In this document: piece after piece, positions 7,346 through 13,703 of the stretch
Layout: the number at the start of each line of letters is the position of its first letter
Numbering within the stretch: the first letter of the stretch is position 1
The notes under the pieces: model-generated
What the model saw: only the letters and a program-made list of their open reading frames with translations
Databases searched by the model: none
Told to the model about the DNA's origin: nothing
Program-made: the position numbers and the translations under genes
From: Desulfuromonas sp. SDB
GTDB taxonomy: Bacteria > SDB-A
Reading direction: 5' to 3'
Assembly (NCBI GenBank): GCA_001412365.1
Contig: LKUE01000223.1
Location: forward strand, 1 to 14,629
DNA: 14,629 nucleotides

Positions 7346-7975
7346 ATGATTGCATCTAATAATGATTTGTCACTAAAAAATAAATGGCTTGAAGTATACA
7401 ATTCGATAGTACGGCTGAAATTTTATACATACCTTGAAATGACAAACAGTCAACTCATTAAAGAATTAGACCGTGAATTCACTCTTTTTGTAAATAACTA
7501 TGTTGGTATTCAAGATAATAATTTAAGGTTTTTCGGTGGAAATACATTAATTGGCTTCTCCTATTTGGTACTGGTTAGAATGTTTGAATGCCTAAAAAAG
7601 CATTTCGACAAAACGCAAATCGATGAATTATTCAAAACCTCAGATTGGCAGGCAATAGGCATTAATCAATTTTCCGATTTTACAAATAAATATCGGATTA
7701 CTATTGCTTATCTTGCTGAGACTAAAAATAACAGAACTAGATACTATAACTCTGATACAGAAAAATTAGTCTTTTTCATGAACAAGATACGGAACTCAAT
7801 TAGTCATTATAGATATGAGCATCCGGACATGTTGTCGATTAGATTGACAGACGTAAAAATAAAAAAAAAGCAAGAGAAAATTGAACTTGATATAACAATG
7901 CCGTATGCAGGATTTATAAATTTTTGCGCAGACATAGGATGCATCATTAATGACACCATAAAAGATCGTTTATAA
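7346..7975 (+). CDS. Cassette 2: HEPN-motif protein (putative RNase/toxin)
   Basis: A 209-residue protein from ATG 7346, chosen because GAGG at 7333-7336 sits 9 nt upstream; ATG 7331 in the same frame gives 214 residues with a weaker AAGAG site. It is helical throughout, with MNKIRNSISHYRYE (R149 to H154 counted from 7346), which fits the R-N-x3-H (R-x4-6-H) catalytic motif of HEPN ribonucleases. The C-terminus is a KIKKKQEKIELDITM strand segment and a final helix. HEPN proteins with this motif are common in toxin-antitoxin and abortive-infection systems, cutting RNA on activation; that role here is inferred. No separate antitoxin ORF is visible in the cassette. The TAA at 7973-7975 lies inside the left box of the following attC. 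Confidence 0.7.
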   Translation: MIASNNDLSLKNKWLEVYNSIVRLKFYTYLEMTNSQLIKELDREFTLFVNNYVGIQDNNLRFFGGNTLIGFSYLVLVRMFECLKKHFDKTQIDELFKTSDWQAIGINQFSDFTNKYRITIAYLAETKNNRTRYYNSDTEKLVFFMNKIRNSISHYRYEHPDMLSIRLTDVKIKKKQEKIELDITMPYAGFINFCADIGCIINDTIKDRL

Positions 7976-8094
7976 CAACACCATGCACAGGGATTCGCAG
8001 GGTCGGGCAGTTTTAACTTTTGTGTAATTTATTGCAAAACGTGCCTTTGCAGAGGTATCATTACTCTGCTCACTCGCGATGCTGATAGTTATAT
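7970..8094 (+). repeat. attC-like recombination site 3
   Basis: Left box TTATAAC (7970-7976) and right box GTTATAT (8088-8094) are complementary at six of seven positions. Inner arms CACCATGC (starting 7979) and GCGATGCTG (8076-8084) pair as CA.CAT.GC with one mismatch and a one-base offset. Total length is 125 nt, within the attC range. The internal part is less well paired than in site 4, so this site alone would be uncertain; its position between two unrelated ORFs and its ends carry the call. Confidence 0.6.
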
Positions 8095-8126
8095 TTTGAT
8101 ATTTATGGAAATAAAAAGGGTTTTAA

Positions 8127-8870
8127 ATGTCAGTAACATATAGCAGGATAAATCAAATTTTTATTTCAAGGCTCCGAAGACTTGAAGAATCTATCAGGGA
8201 ATCTTCTAATATCGTTCATGATGCCACCAAAGGTGCATTAAGAGAGGCTTACCTAAGAGATTTTTTAAACGATATTATGCCTCCAAATCTATCTATAGGA
8301 TCAGGATTTATTTGTGATTGTTTTGGCACCATTTCACCACAAATTGACTTCATACTTGCAGAAAAAAACCAAATTCCATCAATTGCACTAATGGAAAATA
8401 TAGCTTTAATTCCAGTTGAGACAGCATTGTTGGCAATAGAAATGAAATCAATTATCAAATCGAACACCAAAGATCAATTGCAAAAACAATATGATGAATT
8501 TAATAAAATGAAACCTGTTGTTGTTGTCCAACCCGGAGAAGAGATAGAGCAAACAAATAACTTTCCAATACTCCTAAGCCTAATTGCACTTGAATCTGAA
8601 GTAAAAAAAGAAACACTTGTTGAATGGTTTAAAAGTATACCAACACTGCTCAACATTTGCATAATAGGTAAATACTCTATCAAAATAAAAAAATATGGCA
8701 TCAGTGATTGTGAAATCATCAAAGGTGCTAATTATATTGAAACTTTAAATTACTTTTCTGTAGTGATTAATAACTGCTATGATAATTTAGAAAAAAGAAG
8801 GAAATTAACATACGGACGGGGTTTTGGTCGTTCATGGATTCCTTACATCGTCGGACATCAAAATGTGTAA
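8127..8870 (+). CDS. Cassette 3: DUF6602-like PD-(D/E)xK nuclease-fold protein
   Basis: A 247-residue protein; ATG 8127 follows AAAAAGGG with about 6 nt spacing. The N-terminal region has HDATKGALREAYLRDFLNDIMPPNLSIGSGFICDCFGTISPQIDFIL and then VETALLAIEMKS, a pattern matching DUF6602. In it, Glu40, Asp74 and the Glu105-x-Lys107 pair have the order and spacing of a PD-(D/E)xK nuclease core (E...D...ExK). The C-terminal half is unassigned and ends in a basic, aromatic tail (KRRKLTYGRGFGRSWIPYIVG). Nuclease activity is an inference from residue spacing only. DUF6602 proteins are poorly characterised and often sit near restriction or defence genes, as here. The stop is 13 nt before the left box of the next attC. 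Confidence 0.72.
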   Translation: MSVTYSRINQIFISRLRRLEESIRESSNIVHDATKGALREAYLRDFLNDIMPPNLSIGSGFICDCFGTISPQIDFILAEKNQIPSIALMENIALIPVETALLAIEMKSIIKSNTKDQLQKQYDEFNKMKPVVVVQPGEEIEQTNNFPILLSLIALESEVKKETLVEWFKSIPTLLNICIIGKYSIKIKKYGISDCEIIKGANYIETLNYFSVVINNCYDNLEKRRKLTYGRGFGRSWIPYIVGHQNV

Positions 8871-8883
8871 TAAGAATTAAAAA

Positions 8884-9013
8884 ATATAACAATTGACTTT
8901 ACTTGACCTCAAGGGCTATGTGGCTTTTCGAGTTTTGAAACTCGCAGTAAGTTATTTTGGTTAGTTAAAATTTGTGCCCCGCAACTTGTGGCAGGTAAGC
9001 AAAAACGTTATAC
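8884..9013 (+). repeat. attC-like recombination site 4 (best formed)
   Basis: Left box ATATAAC (8884-8890) and right box GTTATAC (9007-9013) pair at six of seven positions. Inner arms TTACTTGACCTCAA (8899-8912) and TTGTGGCAGGTAA (8986-8998) pair along their whole length with one extra A on the left arm, one G-T wobble and one mismatch. The spacers between box and arm are 8 nt on both sides. An internal perfect hairpin (CGAGTTT-TG-AAACTCG, 8929-8944) lies in the variable part. Symmetry, one extrahelical base and size (130 nt) all fit attC. It is the last site before the GC-richer restriction operon, whose first ATG is 28 nt after the site. Confidence 0.72.
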
Positions 9014-9040
9014 CGATAATACAAAAGGCACAGTAAATAC

Positions 9041-12000
9041 ATGAATTCAAATTTATCATTTATCACCAACGAAGAAAATCAGAGCCTCAAAGAGAGATTC
9101 AGGACTCTCATCAAGGACACGTCTTTTTTTGATTGTCTTGTTGGATACTTTTACTCCAGCGGTTTTTACACTGTCTATCCAGCCCTTGAGAATACCGACA
9201 AAATACGAATCCTGATCGGCATCAGCACAAACCAGCAAACTTTTAACATGATGGAGCAGGCAAATAAACAAACACAATCCGTGTTTGATTTTTCCCATGC
9301 CGAAGCCAAACAGGAAATTGAAAATCTTATCGAAAACGAAATGGCTGATTCCGAAGACAACCGAAACGTTGAAGAAGGCGTTTATACCTTCATGGATTGG
9401 ATCAAAAACGGGAGGCTGGAAATCAGAGCTTACCCTTCTCAAAAGATCCATGCCAAACTCTATATTATGACTTTTCGAGAAGGCGACCGCGACACCGGCC
9501 GGGTCATCACCGGTTCAAGCAATTTTACCCAGTCGGGTCTGGTCGATAATCTGGAATTCAATGTGGAGTTGAAACGCCCCGAAGATTACGAATTTGCATT
9601 GAAAAAATTCAACAAATTGTGGGAAAGAGCAGTCGATGTCAGTGAAAAATATGTGCAGACGATACAGGAAAAGACCTGGTTGACCAAAAACATATCGCCC
9701 TACCAGCTCTACTTGAAATTCCTTTATGAATATTTCAAGGATGAACTCAGCCAGGGGGATGAGGTTTTCATTAAATATCTGCCTCAGGAGTTCAAGAAGC
9801 TGGAATACCAGGAGCAGGCGGTTTTGAATGCCAAAAAAATTCTTCTGGAATATGGCGGTGTGTTTATCTCTGATGTTGTCGGGCTCGGCAAAACCTACAT
9901 CTCAGCCATGCTTGCCGCTCAACTGGACGGCAGAACCCTTGTCATCGCGCCGCCCGTTCTTTTGGAAAAATCCAATCCGGGTTCCTGGCTCAATGTATTT
10001 TCAGACTTCAGAGTACCCGCGGATTTTGAATCACTCGGAAAACTGGATGATCTTTTAAGCAGGGGGACAGATAAATATACCAATATCATCATAGACGAAG
10101 CCCACCGTTTCCGCACGGAAACAACCATCACCTATGAAAAACTGGCGGAAATATGCCGGGGTAAGCGGGTGATCCTGGTGACGGCGACGCCTTATAATAA
10201 TAGACCTCAGGATATCCTGAGCCTGCTCAAGCTGTTTCAGAAAGCCCAAAAAAGCACCATCCCGAATCTTCCCGACCTGGAATCCTTTTTCGGAAATCTC
10301 GAAAAGAAACTAAAGAAACTGGATCGGAAGAAAGACTATGATGAATACATCAGCACCGTCAAAAGGAACGCACGGGAAATCCGGGACAAGGTATTAAAAT
10401 ACTTAATGGTTCGCCGCACCCGGACCGAAATCGAAAAATATTTTAAAAAGGATATTGAGGAGCAGGGGTTGAAATTTCCCCAAGTCGAAAAACCAGCACC
10501 CCTTTTTTATGAATTGAACGACAGGGAAGACGAAATATTTAATAACACCATTGACCTGATCGCCAATAAGTTCAGATACGCCCGTTACATGCCTATGCTG
10601 TATTATGAAGGCAAGATCGATCAACTTGAAGCGCAGTCCCAGCTTAATATGGGGCGGTTTATGAAAATCCTGCTGGTCAAGCGGCTGGAAAGCAGTTTTT
10701 TCGCCTTCCGCAATTCGGTGAACAGATTCATATATTCCTATGAAATGTTCCTCAATGAATTGAATAACGGATTTGTATATGTTAGTAAAAAGCATACCAA
10801 CAAGATATTTGAAATGCTGGAAAACGACGATGACGAAGCGATTCAACGGCTGATTGATGAAGGCAAGGCGGAAAGATATGACAGTAAGGACTTCAGGGAT
10901 GACCTGAAAACAGATCTTGAGCATGACCTTGAAATCTTAAGAGAGATTAAACGTCTTTGGAAGCAGGTGCGACGGGATCCCAAATTGTTGCGTTTCAAAG
11001 ATGAGCTTTCCCGAAACAGCATATTAAATGACAGTCACCTGATTATCTTCACCGAATCAAAAGAAACTGCCGGTTACCTGTATAAAAACATAGATCTGCA
11101 ATATCCCGGAAAAGTTCTTTTATTTACCGGGGATTCAGGCGAATCCGTTCGGGATAAAGTTATTGAAAACTTTGATGCCCGGGCTCGGCATAAAAAGGAC
11201 GATCACCGCATATTGGTTTCCACCGAAGTTCTCTCCGAAGGCGTTAACCTGCACCGCGCCAATGTGGTGATCAATTATGACATTCCCTGGAACCCGACCC
11301 GCATGATGCAGCGGGTAGGCCGCATCAACCGTGTGGATACGCCTTTTGATACTATCTACACCTTTAATTTTTTCCCCACGGTACAGTCCAATGACCAGAT
11401 TAAATTAAAAGAAGCCGCGGAAGGCAAAATCAACGCCTTTCTAACCCTGCTTGGCGGGGACGCGGAGCTGTTGACCGAAGGGGAACCGATCGGTTCCCAT
11501 GAACTTTTCGACCGTCTGATTTCAAGAAAAACAGTGGAAGGAGACGGCGAAACAGAAGAAAGCGAATTGAAATACCTGCACGCGATACGGGAAATCAGAG
11601 AAAACCACCCGGACCTCTTTGAGCAGATTAAGCGACTTCCAAAAAAAGCCCGCACTGCCAAAGCAAACAAGGATTACCCGGACGCGTTGATTACCTACTT
11701 CCGGCGAGGAAAGCTGCAAAAGTTTTTTATGGCGCATGCTGTAAACGCAGCCGTAGAACTGGACTTCATGGCCGCCGCCACTCTTCTTGAGAGCAAGTCG
11801 GATGAAAAAAAGAAAAACCTACCCGCGCATCTATATGATCTTCTGGATAAAAACAAAGAAGCCTTTATCATCGCCACCACTGAGGAAATGGCGGAACCAA
11901 AAAAGAAAGGGGGCCGGGACAGCACTGCCAATATACTTCGGATTCTGAAAGCAACGCTGAAAAACACCCAAATATTCACCGATGATCAGGAACTCTACCT

Positions 12001-12262
12001 GAAAAAGGTATTGACCCAGCTTGAGGAAGGCGGTCTGCCCAAACATACCGCCAAAAACACCTTAAAAGCGCTTAACGGCCTTGGCCAGGATCTGGTTAAT
12101 CCCTTCAAGGTTCTGGCGGTTTTGCAGAAGCACATTCCCAAACGGCTACTGCAAAGCCATTACGCGGAACAAAATCCGGACCTATGCGACAAGGGTGAAG
12201 TCATACTATCATTATACCTGTCTGCATGCGGGTACGAGCAGGCAGGTCCGGCAGAGGAATAA
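9041..12262 (+). CDS. PLD-domain SNF2-type DEAH helicase
   Basis: A 1073-residue protein. Domains: an N-terminal phospholipase D-like nuclease domain (about 1-210) with a single HxK half-site, IHAKLYIM (His137, Lys139) and GSSN at 158-161; then a superfamily 2 helicase with LEYQEQAV (Q-like), DVVGLGKT (Walker A, 278-285), IIIDEAHR (DEAH at 352-355) and VTATP (381-384); then a C-terminal RecA domain with LIIFTESKETAGYL near 667, STEVLSEGVNL near 728 and QRVGRINR near 757. About 300 further residues are helical and charged. One HKD motif implies dimerisation or a degenerate site. It leads an operon with AlbA_2 and Eco57I-type genes, so restriction or anti-phage DNA translocation is the likely role. 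The last residues (LSACG onward) are encoded by an interspersed palindromic repeat. AAAGG lies about 12 nt before the ATG. Confidence 0.88.
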   Translation: MNSNLSFITNEENQSLKERFRTLIKDTSFFDCLVGYFYSSGFYTVYPALENTDKIRILIGISTNQQTFNMMEQANKQTQSVFDFSHAEAKQEIENLIENEMADSEDNRNVEEGVYTFMDWIKNGRLEIRAYPSQKIHAKLYIMTFREGDRDTGRVITGSSNFTQSGLVDNLEFNVELKRPEDYEFALKKFNKLWERAVDVSEKYVQTIQEKTWLTKNISPYQLYLKFLYEYFKDELSQGDEVFIKYLPQEFKKLEYQEQAVLNAKKILLEYGGVFISDVVGLGKTYISAMLAAQLDGRTLVIAPPVLLEKSNPGSWLNVFSDFRVPADFESLGKLDDLLSRGTDKYTNIIIDEAHRFRTETTITYEKLAEICRGKRVILVTATPYNNRPQDILSLLKLFQKAQKSTIPNLPDLESFFGNLEKKLKKLDRKKDYDEYISTVKRNAREIRDKVLKYLMVRRTRTEIEKYFKKDIEEQGLKFPQVEKPAPLFYELNDREDEIFNNTIDLIANKFRYARYMPMLYYEGKIDQLEAQSQLNMGRFMKILLVKRLESSFFAFRNSVNRFIYSYEMFLNELNNGFVYVSKKHTNKIFEMLENDDDEAIQRLIDEGKAERYDSKDFRDDLKTDLEHDLEILREIKRLWKQVRRDPKLLRFKDELSRNSILNDSHLIIFTESKETAGYLYKNIDLQYPGKVLLFTGDSGESVRDKVIENFDARARHKKDDHRILVSTEVLSEGVNLHRANVVINYDIPWNPTRMMQRVGRINRVDTPFDTIYTFNFFPTVQSNDQIKLKEAAEGKINAFLTLLGGDAELLTEGEPIGSHELFDRLISRKTVEGDGETEESELKYLHAIREIRENHPDLFEQIKRLPKKARTAKANKDYPDALITYFRRGKLQKFFMAHAVNAAVELDFMAAATLLESKSDEKKKNLPAHLYDLLDKNKEAFIIATTEEMAEPKKKGGRDSTANILRILKATLKNTQIFTDDQELYLKKVLTQLEEGGLPKHTAKNTLKALNGLGQDLVNPFKVLAVLQKHIPKRLLQSHYAEQNPDLCDKGEVILSLYLSACGYEQAGPAEE
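12216..12247 (+). repeat. Coding palindromic repeat, copy A (32 bp)
   Basis: Arms ACCTGTCTGC (12216-12225) and GCAGGCAGGT (12238-12247) pair at nine of ten positions, with a G-T wobble at the tenth. It matches copy B2 (14154-14185), also 32 bp, at about 22 positions, including CCTGTCTGC and TGCGG. It encodes LSACGYEQAG at the very C-terminus of the helicase and ends shortly before the next gene's ribosome binding site. Confidence 0.7.
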
Positions 12263-12264
12263 AT

Positions 12265-13581
12265 ATGCCCGGTGAAGAAAACCACAATATCGAATACAAG
12301 CAGAAATGGAATGATGATTGCCTGAAAGCCATCTCCGCGATGGCAAATGCCAAAGGTGGAAGGCTTTTTGTCGGTCTCGACGACCAGGGGCATCCGGTCG
12401 AACTGAAAAATACAAAAAAACTGCTGGAAGACATTCCTAACACCATTAAGAACAGATTAAACATCTTGTCCATAGTAAAACTTGACAAAAAAGCCGGACA
12501 AAAGATCATCTGTATAACAATTTTGCCGTCTTCTATTCCGGTCTCGTTTAACGGCAAATACTACATCCGGAGTGGCAGTACAGTTCAAAAACTGCAGGGA
12601 AAGGAACTGGCCGACTTCCTTTTGAGCAAATCCGGCATTCCATGGGATAATTTTGTCGAAAAACATTCCACTTTCAAAGAACTTGAAGAGTCCACCATTG
12701 ATGAGTTTAAACGGTTTGCAACTGACCGAATTCCAGGGATTATCAACGAAACCAATTATTCAATGCTTCTGGACAAACTGAACCTTCAGAAAAATAAACA
12801 ATTGAAACGGGCTGCTGTTCTGTTGTTCGGCTCCGATCCGCAACGGTATTACAGCCATGCGGTGGTTAAAGTAGGCAAGTTTCTGACAGATACCGACATT
12901 CAAACAACCGACATTGTCAAAGGTAATCTTTTTCAGCAAGTCGAGAACACTTTGGAAATTCTTCGCGCAAAATACCTGCAAAGCCCTATTTCTTTTGAAG
13001 GCATCCATCGCAGAGACATTCTTGAATATCCTTATGAAGCCTTACGGGAGGCCGTCATCAATGCGCTGATTCACCGGGATTATCATGGTTTTTCACAAAT
13101 TCAAATACGGGTTTATCCGGACAGAATGATTATGATGAACGAAGGCGGTCTGCCGCCTGAAATCACAGTTGAAGACCTAAAAAGAAACCATCTTTCCAAA
13201 CCGCGTAACAAACTCCTCGCTGATGTTTTTTATTTTGCCGGATTTATCGAAGCGTGGGGCCGGGGAACGTTGAAGATTGTTGAAAAATGCCGCGACCAGG
13301 GTTTACCGGAGCCGGAATTCCACAATGATCACGGGGTAATGTCTGTTATTTTTTATAAAGATAAATGGAACGAAGAGACCCTAAAGAGGCTTGGGTTGAA
13401 CGATCGGCAGATTAAGGCTGTTTACTATATCAAGGAGCACGGCAAGATTACAAATTCAGATTATCAGAAGATTAACAATGTATCCGAACGAACAGCCTTG
13501 CGTGATCTTGACGATTTAATTCGAAAGGAGATTGTTCTGAAAAAAGGACAAAAGAAAGGGACCCATTATAACTTGGCGTAA
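12265..13581 (+). CDS. AlbA_2 (Schlafen-like) / GHKL ATP-binding / winged-helix protein
   Basis: A 438-residue protein. The start is ATG 12265, two nt after the helicase stop, with AGAGGAA about 7 nt upstream; a longer in-frame start at 12226 lies inside the helicase gene and is rejected. Domains: AlbA_2/Schlafen AAA-4 (about 5-125) with ENHNIEYKQKWND, AISAMANAKGGRLFVGLDDQG and YYIRSGSTVQKL; a GHKL-type ATPase-like C-terminal domain with EAVINALIHRDY (N box, about 262-273), MNEGGLPPE and EAWGRGTLKIVEKC; then a winged helix (378-438) with SERTALRDLDDLIRKEIV. Such proteins are found as putative transcription regulators or as parts of defence loci. The winged helix and the repeat cluster just downstream suggest it controls the next gene. 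Confidence 0.88.
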   Translation: MPGEENHNIEYKQKWNDDCLKAISAMANAKGGRLFVGLDDQGHPVELKNTKKLLEDIPNTIKNRLNILSIVKLDKKAGQKIICITILPSSIPVSFNGKYYIRSGSTVQKLQGKELADFLLSKSGIPWDNFVEKHSTFKELEESTIDEFKRFATDRIPGIINETNYSMLLDKLNLQKNKQLKRAAVLLFGSDPQRYYSHAVVKVGKFLTDTDIQTTDIVKGNLFQQVENTLEILRAKYLQSPISFEGIHRRDILEYPYEALREAVINALIHRDYHGFSQIQIRVYPDRMIMMNEGGLPPEITVEDLKRNHLSKPRNKLLADVFYFAGFIEAWGRGTLKIVEKCRDQGLPEPEFHNDHGVMSVIFYKDKWNEETLKRLGLNDRQIKAVYYIKEHGKITNSDYQKINNVSERTALRDLDDLIRKEIVLKKGQKKGTHYNLA

Positions 13582-13583
13582 TA

Positions 13584-13633
13584 GCGGATAAATGTCCGTT
13601 TTCTGGCGGATATGTCGGATATATGGCGGATAT
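13584..13633. promoter_or_regulatory. Cluster of CGGATA(T) repeats, candidate operator
   Basis: GGCGGATAT at 13605-13613, GTCGGATAT at 13614-13622 and GGCGGATAT at 13625-13633 follow a related GCGGATA at 13584-13590. An inverted partial copy (TGTCCG, 13593-13598) lies between them. They fill the 118-bp gap between a winged-helix protein gene and the restriction-modification gene. No good -35/-10 pair is evident. Confidence 0.45.
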
Positions 13634-13643
13634 TTTATTGCCA

Positions 13644-13703
13644 ATGAATGACGAGTCAAAAATAGAACAAAATCAGATACGGACAGAACAAGAGCAATTA
13701 TGA
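13644..13703 (+). CDS. Possible 19-codon leader ORF
   Basis: ATG 13644 opens a 19-residue, very polar ORF (starts MNDESKIEQNQ, rich in Gln and Glu) whose TGA overlaps the next gene's ATG in an ATGA junction at 13700-13703. The overlap is typical of translational coupling. There is no good Shine-Dalgarno before 13644, so this may be chance. Confidence 0.18.
   Translation: MNDESKIEQNQIRTEQEQL

Larger units (their letters stand above)
6546..9007 (+). mobile_element. Integron-like gene-cassette array, no integrase in window (CALIN-like)
   Basis: Three small, unrelated, same-strand ORFs each end at or just before a palindromic attC-like site. Using cleavage after the G of each GTT, the cassettes would be 6546-7293, 7294-8088 and 8089-9007, all within normal cassette size. 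Starts lie close to the 5' cassette edges (18, 52 or 37, and 38 nt). Two stop codons overlap the left AAC box of their own attC. No intI-like ORF is present in the 14.6 kb, which by definition would make this a cluster of attC sites lacking an integrase if none lies close outside. All three products look defence-related. The right edge abuts a GC-richer restriction operon. Confidence 0.68.

Noticed and set aside
8929-8944. CGAGTTT/AAACTCG hairpin as a stand-alone terminator
   Set aside because: No T-run follows and it sits in the variable centre of attC site 4, where such hairpins are expected.
10403-10924. 173-codon minus-strand ORF inside the helicase gene
   Set aside because: It lies antisense to a conserved helicase region and has no motifs or ribosome binding site; a shadow of the coding frame.
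12226-12264. AlbA_2 gene starting at ATG 12226
   Set aside because: The extra residues are the palindromic repeat read in another frame; ATG 12265 has a ribosome binding site 7 nt upstream and opens directly into the AlbA_2 domain.
13584-13633. CGGATAT repeats as a CRISPR array
   Set aside because: The units are 9 bp with almost no spacers; there are no Cas genes.
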